Assembly (NCBI GenBank): GCA_037178675.1
Contig: JAYMGJ010000426.1
Location: forward strand, 62,001 to 126,000
Source: Scleroderma bovista
Lineage: Eukaryota > Basidiomycota > Agaricomycetes > Boletales > Sclerodermataceae
Length of the DNA stretch: 64,000 nucleotides
Direction: 5' to 3'
In this document: positions 22,763-34,040 of the stretch, in pieces
Numbering within the stretch: position 1 is the first letter of the stretch
Layout: the number at the start of each line of letters is the position of its first letter
Notes under the pieces: model-generated
What the model saw: only the letters and a program-made list of their open reading frames with translations
Database searches by the model: none
Told to the model about the DNA's origin: nothing
Translations under genes and position numbers: made by a program

Positions 22763-24210
22763 CTAATCACCCTCCGTCAAGAGCCAATTGGCAAATTGAT
22801 CCAAGCGACTTTGCTCGGCCTCATCGATCTCGCCCTCGAAGTCATCGTTGGTGCCGCTTCGCTTGAATCGCTGTTTCCCAGTATAGAGTGATGCCTCAAT
22901 ACGTTGACCAGCAAAAAAGCGTCCATTCATTCTCTGTCCACAGGCAATTAGACCAGGCACTGTCTATAATATACTTCATGAGACGTACGAGTACACATCC
23001 CTGAGCACTCAGGGGGTCTCTGTATTTAACGGTCATGATGCCATCCGACTCTTTCTGTGGTTGGGATGCAGGTTAGTCAAATGGATATATGAGACTACGA
23101 GGACTCACATCGTATAAGACAACATTGGTTACCTCCCCCAATTTCGAGCATTCCGCGCGTACGTCCTCCTTGAGGTCAAGCAGTAAAGTAGGGTCTTCTT
23201 CGAGCTCTTTTAAGGTGAACATGTACTTCAGAACTACAACTCTGTTGTTTCTGTTCGGAATGTTCGAGGAATCCTCCTCAGTCTTCGCAGGGCCAAAGCC
23301 ATCTTCATCGTCCCACTCCTGTATCTTTCTTGTGTAGAGTTAGGAATGTATCGCAACGTAATTGCTACAGGTTGGACTTACTTCTGCATTTTACCTATTC
23401 GTCTACTCGCCCTTTTCTTGTCCACGGTTCTTCGGGGTGCTTCACCGCCAGCTGCACCTCCGGTGTTTTTAAACTCTGCTTTTTGAACTCTCATTATGGT
23501 TGATGGATCGCCTATCCTTAGCTCGGCGTCATCCAAAATGTTGATGGCAAGTGACACGGATTCTTCCTTGAAATACACCACGAGCGCCTCACCACTGAAT
23601 GTCCCATCATCGTTGGCGTATAGTTTGACTTTGGGTTCACCTTGATCATCCTCCTCGATGACACCAAATTTGCTGAACTTGTCCATGATTTCATCCATTT
23701 GAGTATCAGAGGGTAGTCCTGTTACAAATACAGCGGTATTCTTCGATCTCGGCGGTTTGTCCTTGTCATTCTTTCCTCGCTTGGTGGATGGACCTGCCGT
23801 CGACGAAGCAGCCAGAGCATCTTCTGGTTCTTTCCGCTTCTTGTTCGCGCGTTTCAGGACCGGCGCAGCTGGAGTCTGACGAGGTGTCCTGAAAACGAAA
23901 GCGCAGTGAATGAAAACTGACGTACTTCTTCGTCTATCCCAGGTACTGAATACGCCGCTTGCTGTTTCTTCACCAAATCATCGTCGACCTGTCATAGTCG
24001 TGAACAACATATGCGTATGGATTACACCACTATGCTCACCACTGCCACCCACGAATCCTTAGCAGCGTCATACTCGAGCTCTGTACCATCCTCTTGTTCG
24101 AGCCTCCACGTGCCAGTCTCTTTGGAGAAGTGGATGCGCTCGTCAGCAGCAAAAGCAAGCGATTGTTCCTGTATACCAAGTGTTGTTGTGGATGACGGCT
24201 CATTCGACAT
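22763..24210 (-). CDS. CUS2: U2 snRNP-associated splicing factor CUS2 / Tat-SF1
   Basis: Nuclear protein that helps U2 snRNA/SF3b folding at the branch site. Starts MSNEPSSTTTLGIQEQSLAF (ATG 24210); WRLEQEDGTELEYDAAKDSW precedes a basic linker with KRANKKRKEPEDA. RRM1 is visible as TAVFVTGLPSDTQMDEIMDK (RNP2) and GEALVVYFKEESVSLAINIL (RNP1 region). RRM2 runs from VVVLKYMFTLKELEEDPTL to MTVKYRDPLSAQGCVLKMNG and RFFAGQRIEASLY; NGRFFAGQ contains the R-x-F of U2AF-homology motifs, as expected for this family. Ends LLTEGD at TAG 22763-22765. About five introns. Confidence 0.92.
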
Positions 24211-25005
24211 TTTCACTGGCAGACATATCAATGCAAGCATTCCATAATGTTTTATTAGAAATAATTTTCTTGAAAACATAAAAGAAATTAATAAATAATT
24301 TTTGATTTTTGATTTTTTAGGCCTGGATGCTGATTCGCTGGCTGGAGTGTTGTGATGGAAAATATAAAGCATATTTTCCAGGTATATATTTTTGTGAAAC
24401 AGAGCGTCTCTTTAATCATTATTTAGGCGCAAAAAATTGAACAATGCATGCAGCTATGTTCCTACATGCGCCGCCACCAAACCAGAGAGTCAAACCAAGT
24501 CACCTTGTTGGACAAGGTCATTCGCAGTGTCGCACTGAAAATTGTTCACTTTTTTTTTGTCACATCATGAGTGCCCGAGGCTCAGGTGTTGTCTCAGCAA
24601 CTCTGACAATATTTCACCTTGTTTACAAGGCCAGTGGACCAGCTGTACACTTTTCCGACATCCGCGCAACGTACTATCTTCGATGACCACTTGAGCTTGT
24701 CGCTTTCAGCAGTAAGTATGTACTGGTGACGAATGGCTTGTTTTCAAGCGAGTTCAGTAAACAAGGTGCCCGCCGTCTACGACGACGTTATTTTCTAGTT
24801 ACCAGACGCGGCAAGAAAAAGCAATGTTACGCTTAACGGAATGTCCGACAAGAGTATCCACTAAGTGAGAAAAAGGCCATCCTTCATTGCCTGAAGGGAC
24901 CAAGTCGCGGAGCGCCGGAGCTGGACTATGTAGGTGAGAAAATATTCTAGCGCATGCCTTCAATGACATGTGTAGCAAATATATAAAGCGTCGCAGTGGT
25001 ACAAA
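24211..25005. other. Intergenic with repeated CACCTTGTT palindromes
   Basis: No gene recognised in 795 bp. CACCTTGTTTAC at 24615-24626 has a perfect 12-bp inverted partner GTAAACAAGGTG at 24757-24768; a third related palindrome (CACCTTGTTGGACAAGG) lies near 24501. T-rich tracts lie at 24298-24320 and 24549-24560. Confidence 0.5.
24615..24768. repeat. 12-bp perfect inverted repeat pair
   Basis: Arms at 24615-24626 and 24757-24768, 130 bp apart. The outer flanks do not match (ATTT against CCCG), so no target duplication supports a transposon; it may be a chance or regulatory palindrome. Confidence 0.35.
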
Positions 25006-25693
25006 TTACTTGTATAGCACCATTGGGAAATACGAATCGGGATCGTGTGGTGCGTCTGGGGCACGTTCAGGTATCCACCTTCTGAACGCCGTGGGGATCC
25101 TTGGGGGAAGCTTGGACTCGTCATAAACTCTCGTTTCAGCGGTGATAGCAGTAATGGCATTGGCCAGATCTGTAAACTCCTGCTTCTCAGTGGGAACTAC
25201 ACCCTTGCCATTACCCTCGGATTCAGACGGAGCGGTGACACTAAAGGTAGATCAAGAGTCACGACGAGAAAATATCACCACAAAAACGTACGCATTGGCT
25301 TCAGAGTGCTGGATTAGGAGAGTGGTCAAGTCTGTCTGGGTAACAACGGAAAGCTGGGGATAGGCACGGCGGACATCGCGTTTCCAGTACGGATTTCCAG
25401 CGGGGTCGGAAGCTAACTGAAGTCAGTGGCCGGTAAAATCGATAGCGGTGCATAAACCTTTCGTTGCTGGCGTCGAATATTTCTCTGGTCGGGAACCAGG
25501 AGGTGGATACCTATTGAGTCCAGCGATCGGGATACCAGAAGAGATTTCTGGGTTCACAACCACCGCATCGCCTATGCTCACATTATTGGCGAATAATTCA
25601 ATGTGTTGGGAACTTGTACGCACGAAACTTCTTCCAGAAGCCCTTGGGGTGGACATGGTAGAGGGTCGATTCAGCTGCTTTCCTTGACGCCAT
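25006..25693 (-). CDS. Complex I 21-kDa accessory subunit (NUXM type)
   Basis: Fungal NADH:ubiquinone oxidoreductase 21-kDa subunit. Starts MASRKAAESTLYHVHPKGFW (ATG 25693), then across introns DAVVVNPEISSGIPIAGLNR, YPPPGSRPEKYSTPATK, ASDPAGNPYWKRDVRRAYPQ, LSVVTQTDLTTLL, a short linker, and FTDLANAITAITAETRVYDE to IPTAFRRWIPERAPDAPHDP and DSYFPMVLYK, TAA 25006-25008. The order NPEISSGIP..LNR..P.SRPEK..TPATK and WKRDVRRAYPQ.SVVTQ matches the N. crassa 21-kDa subunit as I know it. About four introns in under 700 bp. It is the second complex I gene in the window, 5 kb from NDUFS7 on the same strand. Confidence 0.82.
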
Positions 25694-26145
25694 TTGTCAA
25701 CTTGAAGTAACTGGAAAGCTTGCTAAAACTGGCTGACTAATCACACTCTGCTGAGCGTAAGCAAGTTCTTCAGTTGCTATGCTGAATCATTCATATTCAA
25801 TTCAAAATTTACTGACTTGATTTCCAGGAGAATTTGTATTGCGATTGAGGTGGACCCCTGGGTGTTGCTCCTTTCCACTATGATCCACTGGTCTGTTCCG
25901 ATCCTATTCTGACGTGTCTCACCAGCTGTTTCCTTGGTTTCTGTATCACCGAGGTCAAGCACGGCCATAGATTTTATGGAAACGACGTAATATCGCGCAA
26001 TGTGGTTTATTGCGCCATACCAGCTTCTGCGGATCCAGTCCGCACTACTTACTGTATAGCGTCTTCGTCGCAAGAGCTGTGTCCAGTTACGCGATGTGCC
26101 GTGCAAATATAAATGTGCTCGGTCAGCAACTTGCATACTCATATT
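25694..26145. other. Divergent intergenic region, nothing recognised
   Basis: Lies between the start of the complex I gene (-) and the UPF0643 gene (+). A 121-codon minus-strand frame (25777-26142) has no recognisable content. Confidence 0.45.
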
Positions 26146-26989
26146 ATGGCCATCCTACTGCACTCATCTGTTCACGAACCTCACGAGGACTCGTTCCATG
26201 ACACCCTTGCGCCCGCGAATACCCACCAAAAGCGAGACCCTCATGAACCACCGAGGTTCGACTCGACGAGTCTGACACAACCAACATCTACCGTGCTTTA
26301 CCTTCCCCCTTTGTTGTCCTCGTTGCCCCCGGGTGTGGAGGTACCCTCATTTTCGACAGATTCCCCACCATTGGTTACCGAGACCCACTTGCCTGACATC
26401 GACCCAGTGTCTTTGTCCCTACATAAAGCACTTCACCACTTCCGCCCGCTATCCAGCGGGTATGCTACCTCGCCATATGCAGAAGCATTCAATTGGTTAG
26501 AGCTGGACCTTCCATTGGACGAAGAGCGGGAATGGTACGCAGTGGTGTTCCGCAGCAAGCGAAAACCGGGAAGTGATAGTGGCCGTTAGTATCATTTCGA
26601 GGTACCACCTCATTAGCATCTCAATTGGTTTTGAGTTTAGCCCTATACGAGGCCGACAGAAAGGCTCACGAGGAAGCTGTTTCGAACGGTGGGGTGCGCA
26701 TTCTTTGGAATAATCGTTTTTCGACTCGTGCTAAGAGTGCTTTCTAAAGCTCATCATGTACTGGTACGGTGTGCCAGACCCGCAAACGGGATTGAACCTT
26801 GCTACTTGTATCTGGCAATCCCGAAGGCATGCTATTACAGCTAATTCGCGCCCCAATCACATCCGTGCGATGAAGCTCGCTGCTATATCATACGAAATAT
26901 ACAAGTTAGAAAGATATCAGCTATCAAAGGTGAAGGGGAAGCCTGGCATACTGGTCACAGATTTTGACGGAATGGAAGTTGGCTGGTAG
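26146..26989 (+). CDS. UPF0643-family conserved fungal protein
   Basis: Three exons. The N-terminus is MAILLHSSVHEPHEDSF (ATG 26146). Conserved blocks are HLPDIDPVSLSLHKALHHFR, YATSPYAEAFNWLELDLPLD, EEREWYAVVFRSKRKPGSDS, then PLYEADRKAHEEAVSNGG and LIMYWYGVPDPQTGLNLATC, IWQSRRHAITANSRPNHIRA, and the end DFDGMEVGW with TAG at 26987. This is the fungal UPF0643 (S. pombe PB2B2.08) family as I remember it; function unknown. The YWYG..D..TG.NLATCIWQS block has the layout of a small ligand-binding or ferredoxin-like domain. Introns at about 26585-26638 and 26697-26753 preserve the frame. Confidence 0.75.
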
Positions 26990-27358
26990 AGACGCGAGTT
27001 TTATCATTCCCGTTTTGCTCTTCTGTTGTGCTTTCGTGCTTACGCTGTTCCATGTGCCCTGATAGAACATCTCATAGTTTATACCATAATGTATTATGAC
27101 ACGAAGCTATTGCCCACCACACGGCTAAACGCTACCAGGGCTTGCACAGGCGGACGAAGAGTGAACCTGCACTGTATCCAGGCTGTATTACTAAGTTTAT
27201 TCATCGCCGAGGATTCCAGGCGATCGTGGTGCAAGATTGCGCAAAGGCAGCAGACGGTGGAGCGATGGCGTCGAAAGGCGTGATGGGGGTGATCCGAGCG
27301 ACCATTTCATTGGAATTTGGTTTGCGCGAATGCCACCGCGTTTTGAAAGATATCTTGC
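26990..27358. other. Intergenic, nothing recognised
   Basis: Open frames run through here on the plus strand (for example 27142-27399) but none matches a family I know and none is supported by splice signals. Confidence 0.45.
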
Positions 27359-28999
27359 TCATGCCGATTCCTCCGGAAATTTTAAATCAGCAAAACTAGA
27401 TATTGCTGACTCTGCACGTACCACGGCGTGTGTGCCAGGAGTATATCCTCGGCATGAGTTCATTACACATCTGGATTCATCCGGAGTGGAAGACGGATGG
27501 TGCAGCACTGATATGAAGTCGTCCAGGGTCAGGCAAAAGTCCGAATGCTCAATAACTTGCGCATGCCCACCAGCCAGATAGGCATTAACGTCAAGGCCAC
27601 GTTGATAGCGTGAGTCAAACCCCTTTAAAGACACGGAACAGTTGTCACAATATCGTGGTGCACTGCTAACCGGAGACTGGGGGTCGAATACACTGGAAAG
27701 CGGGTACTCTTCAAGAGACACAAGTGATGGACCCTGTCTAGGTATTGTGGAGTCTTCACACTTACGAATAATAGGCTCTCTCGTGTTGAACGGCTCGCAA
27801 TGCAAGAGTGTGCAATCAAAAGCTGCCATGCCAGGTGACAGAGTGTCCTTGATCGGAGATTCGAATGAGGAGCGAGAACAGGCGAAAGTGGGTCCAGGCG
27901 TTGCATAGACGACAGCTTCTTCAGAAAGGGTCGGTTTATGAGAAGTAGCAAATCTTGCAGTCCAACGCTCTGGGTTGATATTACTGGCACTCGGAATAGG
28001 AGAATAGTATATATGAGCGATTGCTGAATTTCCGGAGGTGTGAAGATAAGAATCAGGAGCACCGGAGGAGACAGAAAGTTCTGCGTGCATGGGAAACTTT
28101 GCTGTTTGGACATGGGTAAGTTGAAACCCAACCCTTGGTACAGTAGTACATGCAGGGACATCATGGTGCGGTTTGCAGGTGGCTGCGAAGTCGCTATGGT
28201 TCGAGTCCGGTAGCCCTCTATATCCAACCATTTCCGCGGTCTGCGCCACAATGCGTGGATTATCAGAGATACAGGAGCTTCGGAAATCATGCAACGCCTC
28301 GCCACCATTGGCCAGGATGTCAATTGAAACGGCCTCCGCGGGAGGAGAGAAGGCAAAAACACGCTCTTCTTGTGGCGCAGAGAATAGTTCTTTAGAAGCA
28401 GGCACAGAATCCCTGGGGGTGTTTGAGAAGGACACTGGTGTTTGTGGCAGGTCGTGTGTCTCTAAATCATCGAAAGTACTCGCCAACCAGTCAGGAACAG
28501 TGCTGGCCAGCGCTCCTGAGGAAGCCTAATGTGCAATTATAAAGGGATCAGATTTACCAGGGAACATACATATATCCGTACCACAGCACGGTCGAAACCA
28601 GCCTGTCCACAGTAGAAAGACATCAGATCGATATTCCAAGACCATCGCATTTTCAGTACCGAGATATCCTTTTCGGTACTGTGGACACCATGTCTCCCAG
28701 CAGTGCTGGAATATCGTGCCTGGCGTCGCGATCGTCCCGTTCCAAATTGTCCCTGGTCGCATATGGTATTCATCGTGGCCACCATGCGATCGAAACACGC
28801 ATTCAAGCCAAGCTTGCAGCGTTTTGGCGTCGGTTTGTCCAGCTTGGCTACATAAAAAAAGACCTTTCATTTAATTAATGAGTAAAGGTAGTTTGTGAAT
28901 AACCTTTTCTGCTGACGAAGGTTAAGGGAGATTCGCGAGAGTAGACTAAGGTGCTTTACCTTGGCCTAGTGCGTGCCCCTGACGAGGAGTGACCTTCAT
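27359..28999 (-). CDS. Hypothetical protein, three exons
   Basis: The exon structure was built from splice signals. Exon 1 starts MKVTPRQGHALGQ (ATG 28999) and ends at donor AAG|GTAAAG (about 28959). Exon 2 begins after TTTTATGTAG with KLDKPTPKRCKLGLNACFDR, runs through KMRWSWNIDLMSFYCGQAGF and ends VRIYVCSL at GTAAAT. Exon 3 begins ASSGALASTVPDWLASTFDD and continues for about 385 codons of Ser/Pro-rich sequence with several Cys (YCDNCSVSLKGFD), stopping at 27359. The frame stays open across all joints, which supports a real gene. No known domain; possibly a lineage-specific regulator. Head-to-head with gamma-glutamyltransferase. Confidence 0.55.
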
Positions 29000-29359
29000 C
29001 GAAATGTAGAAACGCTGTAGAAGACAGCCGGTGTTTTCGTTTGCTTTCCACTGCGAACATACAGCTATGTCGCAGTGGTAGTACACTGCTGAGGTGGTGC
29101 CTCCCCCAGGCAGATGTGGGATGAGTCGATCAGCGGGCCGCCACCAACCATTCTAGGAAACCGAATAAAATTAAATCCCCCCTAACCTTTGTCTGGTTAC
29201 CCCAGCACGTCTTGTATAGTAAGACTAGGCCGTTTTATGTAAAACTCGGACGGAGCACCAAGAGTCTTATCGCAATACTGTTCGCTTATATGTAGCTGGC
29301 TGCTCGGTCTACCTCTTTCACTCCTTTGCAGCACCCGAGTAATATCGTCCTCTCGCATT
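29000..29359. promoter_or_regulatory. 360-bp shared upstream region of two divergent genes
   Basis: Separates the starts of the hypothetical gene (28999, -) and gamma-glutamyltransferase (29360, +). No specific element was recognised. Confidence 0.4.
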
Positions 29360-31781
29360 ATGACGCCTACTAGGTCATCTCTGAGAAAAGAATATGGGCT
29401 GTTGAACAAATTTGATCCGCTGTATTCTTCCGAGGAACTGCCGCTATACACACCATACGTCTCGAAACGAGGATACGCAAATGGATGGAAGATACGCTTG
29501 CTCACACTGGCCGTGGCCGTCCTGTTGGTCGTCTTCCTCCAAAACAGTCACCAACACCGTAATTCATTGCACCCAACTCCTCGGAACCCTGCTCATTTGA
29601 TCTCTGCGAAACACGGTGCAGTCGCATCTGAAAATGGACGCTGCTCGCACATCGGCGTCGAGGTGATGAAAGACGGAGGGAATGCCGTCGATGCTGCTAT
29701 TAGCTCTGCATTTTGCATTGGCGTCGTCAACATGTTCTCGTGAGTCCCCCCCCCCTCTTATCCACGGAAAAGGTTCCTCCTCCATCTCATCAGCTGAAAG
29801 GTCAGGTATTGGCGGCGGGGGATTTATGACAGTTCGTATACCCCCAAAGAAGCCTGGCAGGGCGTCCGAGGTCTATACGGTTGATTTCCGTGAAACTGCT
29901 CCAGCCCTTGCGAATACGACGATGTATGCCGGGAACCCATCTGCCGCCAAGTATGGCGGATTATCTGTAGCTGTACCAAGCGAACTCCGTGGGTTCGCCG
30001 AGGCGCATAAGCGGTGGGGCTTTCTCCCTTGGAACAGGCTTGTCCAGCCTAGTGTAGACTTGGCGAAGGAATGGACGGTCGATGTGACACTAGCTAGACG
30101 CATTCACTCGCAAGTAAGTGCTTGCAAGCAATTCCGCATTACGATTATCTGATGGTTTTATAGGAGTACTCGGACTTCATATTGAAGGATGACGACTGGA
30201 GAGCTATGTTCGCACCAGAAGGAAGACTTCTCTTGCAAGGAGAGACTATTCGAAGAACAAACTACTCTCGCACCCTCGCGAGTATTGCATCTGATGGCCC
30301 GGATACATTCTACAGGGTATGTATAGCAGTTTCGATTCCTAATGCGCGTGTTGAGGGCGGTCCGCAGGGCTTTATTGCCGATGCAATAGTTCGTAGGGTT
30401 CAAGGATCTGGAGGAATTCTTACACATGCAGACTTAGAGGGCTATAGTGTCAAAGTCGAACGGGCGCTCGAGGGCACGTATCACGATAAGAAAGTCTATA
30501 CAACCCATGCACCTACATCTGGACCGGTGCTACTTCATATGCTCAACTTAATGGAGCGGTACGATCTCGCCGAAGAAGGTAGAACAGAATTGAATTTCCA
30601 TCGTCTTGTTGAAGCACAAAAATGTGAGCGCAAGTTTAGTCGCCCTTCTCTTACTTACCCCGAGTCATGGCGTAGTTGGCTTCGCAGCAAGGTGAAGCTT
30701 ATCAAAGAGTGCTTAGTAGGTCGACTCACTAGAATACCAGGACGAAAATAGGAGACATGGCATATTTGCTCAATAACACTGCCCGCATCGCTGAAATACC
30801 TACCAAGAAATACGCAGACATAATAGCAGCTAACTTGACAGATGTGAGTTCTACGGCCGACGCTTACTAGATTTCCTTACTCTCTCAGGATCGTACACAT
30901 CCTACAGAGTATTACAATCCCGAGTTCGATATTCAAACGGACTACGGCACCGTACGTCATTTCTTTCGTTTCTCGAGTGATTAACACACCTGATATCTCC
31001 AGAGCCATACATCAACAATAGACAAGGATGGCATGGCCGTTTCCCTGACCACCACGATCAACCTGGTGTTTGGCTCCCGATTGATGGATCCAGAGACGGG
31101 CATTATCTTCAACGATGAGGTAATGTCGCTCATAGACTACCATTTGTACGTACTAACGGGTGCTAGATGGACGACTTTTCTATCCCTGGGGTCGCTAATG
31201 GCTTCGGCCTATGGCCGTCACCATGTAAGTCGCTTGCCGTAGGACATGTTCCTGGGTTGACCATAGGGTCAGACAACTACCCAGAACCAGGGAAGAGACC
31301 CCTGTCCTCAGTAACACCCACGATAATGGAATATGAAGACGGATCGCTCTACCTTGCCATTGGCGGTTCGGGGGGACCCCGAATTCTGACTTCAGTGTTC
31401 CAGGTTATCCTAAACTTGGACTGGGGTCTAGATGCCAGTCAAGCAATCGAGTATGGTCGTGTGCATGACCAGCTGCTACCAGCAGAGGTCAAAGCGGATT
31501 GTTTCGTTGCGGATGACCTCCTTGACTCCCTAAGAGACAGAGGACACAATGTTACTGGCGAGTTTTCTTTATATCCCGCAGGACGTGGAAATGACTGATC
31601 CTGGCATCATTTCTGCAGTTAAACAAATTGATGGTGTGGTTCAGACTGTCCTACGAAGGGATGGCGTTATTTATGGTACGTGATACGCCCATTAATCTCT
31701 AGCCCCTTTCAGTAAATGCTGATGACGGTCGATAAAGCGGCGAGTGATTCGAGGAAGAACGGTATTGCCGCTGGTTATTAA
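29360..31781 (+). CDS. GGT: Gamma-glutamyltransferase (glutathione hydrolase)
   Basis: Cleaves glutathione gamma-glutamyl bonds. Type II membrane layout: a cytosolic stretch of about 42 residues, then the signal anchor [16 protein letters not shown]. Core landmarks are [60 protein letters not shown] and [20 protein letters not shown] in the large subunit. The autoprocessing site is in [20 protein letters not shown], where a Thr starts the small subunit, followed by [52 protein letters not shown] and [17 protein letters not shown] 31779. About nine introns. Near 31549-31579 the frame needs either a 31-nt intron or one extra base. Confidence 0.9.
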
Positions 31782-32134
31782 CCACCTCAGGTTCTGGCTG
31801 GTAGTATTGGTTTATATGAGAAACGGGGAAGTTGTTTGCATTGGAGCATGGGATGTCCTCGTGGAAGGCTGAGATCAAAAACCAGCAGCAAAGAAGCGTT
31901 CCGGTTATGGTACTTGAGGTAATAACAACTTTGTTACATGAATGATTTTTTTTTGGATCAAGCTCACTACGAAATGTCCTGGTGGGTCAGTTCCTATCGG
32001 AGTTTGAAACCTGAAGCGGACACCGGCCCACTGCGGCCTTATTGTATGTACACGTACATAGTACAACACATACGCGTACATTACAGACGATTTGCATTTG
32101 TGCTGCCAACTGACATAGTAGATCCGGTGTTTCC
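31782..32134. other. Intergenic, nothing recognised
   Basis: Between gamma-glutamyltransferase and signal peptide peptidase. It contains a T10 tract (about 31948) and a palindromic TGTACACGTACA-type stretch near 32047. Confidence 0.5.
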
Positions 32135-33823
32135 ATGGATAATGTGGACTGGGATCTCGTGGCTGCGGACGTTGGGCTTCTCACCCTAGCGAGCCTCTCC
32201 ATTTTTGCAGGAGCGTTCGGTTCTCTTCCAGTACGTGGCAATCCGTGCGAGAGAGTACTCACCGCGTTGACGTTGATAGGCCCGTGGTACAAAGTCGCCC
32301 AAGAGTCTCCTCAGCGCCGACGAGGACGAGGACGAGGACGAACTCGAGGAGATACCAGAGCGAGTCTCATCCAATGACGCGTGGATATTCCCAATTGTAC
32401 GTGCACTTGAGTGGAGACTGGCGCGTTCTTATGGTGGTGTTCCTCGAAGATTGGGTCTGTCGCGCTGTTTGGAATATATCTCATTGTCAAGCATTTTGGG
32501 AAGGAATGGCTAAACTGGTTCTTGGCTTGGTATTTCTCATTTATAGGAGCATTGTGCGTCTGGAAGGTGAGAGTGCGGGTACAGCCTCATATATTTCCAA
32601 CTGCAACTTCGTTCACACACCCAGAGTGCTGTATCCTTTTTCAGATTGGTTGTGGGGAGCGAACGCTGGAAGAAGTTCGACAGAGTCCGTGTTTTCATAC
32701 TCAAAGGCCCGCGAGGTTAGCAAGGTGCTGTGACACAGCATGTTTAGTGACTAACGACAAGTTGCAGAAGTATCCTCGTTGTCTTTGAGGACTCCAACGG
32801 TACTAATGTTACCGGTATGTCTGGTGCCTTCCATCCTGTACATATCGAGTGGCGGCCATCGGAAGTCTATTTTGTTGACGAACATTCTGGCGCTCGCACT
32901 GTGCCATAATGCACTGTCCATGATGAAACTGGACTCTTTCCGGACAGGCTGTATTCTGCTGTCTGGGCTATTCATTTATGATATTGGCTGGGTCTTTGGT
33001 ACCAAAGTGGTGAGCTGACTGAGGCTGAAAGATGGGACAGGTGCTGAGTCATCTGTCAGATGGTGGAAGTTGCCACGTCACTGGATGTTCCCATCAAGAT
33101 CCTATGGCCGAAATCCCTCTGGTTCACTTCGGAAAGAGGGGCCACTATGCTTGGACTCGGGGATATCGTCATACCTGGCACATTTATTGCCCTGGCACTT
33201 CGTTATGACTACGTTCGTTCCCAAAATGCCAAGTTCACGAAGCCTTATTTCACGGTCACATTAACGTCGTACGTCGCTGGTCTGGTGAGCACGATGGTGG
33301 TCATGCACGTGTTCGGCCGAGCGCAGCCTGCGTTGCTGTACCTGAGGTAAGTGGGACTGCGGGAGCGACGTGTGCTCTGTGTGGTTCGCTCGTACGCTGG
33401 TGGTGGTGGTCAGGGTCAGCCTACTGACGTGCTTGTCAACATGCTCGCGTGTCTGTCTGGGTGTGCACACATTACGCGTGTCACCCACGTCTGGATCAAC
33501 ATCAAACACAACATCAATGACTCGGCTCCAGCCCTGCATGCGTTTTCTCCTTCCTTGTTACGGCATTCATTCGTGGAGAATTCCGAGATGCATGGGGCTG
33601 GTCAGATGACCCTGAGGGGACTAGTCCCGTTGGAGCAAGCACGCTAGATTCGGCGCCCCCGATGTCCCAGGGCGTCGACGCACCCAAAGGAGACACGGGT
33701 GGGGAGGATGCAGAGGGGGAGACGAAGCCGAGAAAGAGGAGGCGAGGCGAGAGACATAGAGATGGGCGAGTTAGAACGGGGGATGTGTATTCCCAAGGCA
33801 GCACGAGGGATATGAGCCATTAG
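32135..33823 (+). CDS. Signal peptide peptidase (intramembrane aspartyl protease)
   Basis: ER presenilin-type protease that cuts signal-peptide remnants. Starts MDNVDWDLVAADVGLLTLAS (ATG 32135). An acidic loop encoded by a GAGGAC repeat (SADEDEDEDELEEIPERVSS) precedes NDAWIFPI and the hydrophobic segments GSVALFGIYLIVKHFG, WLNWFLAWYFSFIGALCVWK and others. Both catalytic motifs are intact: YDIGWVFGTK (YD) and MLGLGDIVIPG (GLGD); the C-terminal PAL motif is in RAQPALLYLSPACVFSF, split by an intron after ALLYL. The soluble tail is basic (KPRKRRRGERHRD) and ends RDMSH at TAG 33821. About seven introns. All features match an active fungal SPP (yeast YPF1). Confidence 0.92.
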
Positions 33824-34040
33824 TGGCCGTGCCTGGAGGTGAACTCAAAAGTGCTGAATAGGCATCCAGACTAACAATGAGGACGCATTCGACGAGCGAG
33901 CGTGTTGGCGGCGTCGAGTTGCTCTGTTGGGACGAACGGTTTGCCAGACATGCGTAGTCGACACTAGTCTCGTAGCTGACATGTGAATGTGCGGGTGGGG
34001 GTGTTCGGGGGGTCGAGCGAGTGTCGGCCACGGTCCGTAG

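Noticed and set aside
24615..24768. Inverted repeat considered as a second MITE
   Set aside because: No target-site duplication flanks the arms, and the arms are only 12 bp.
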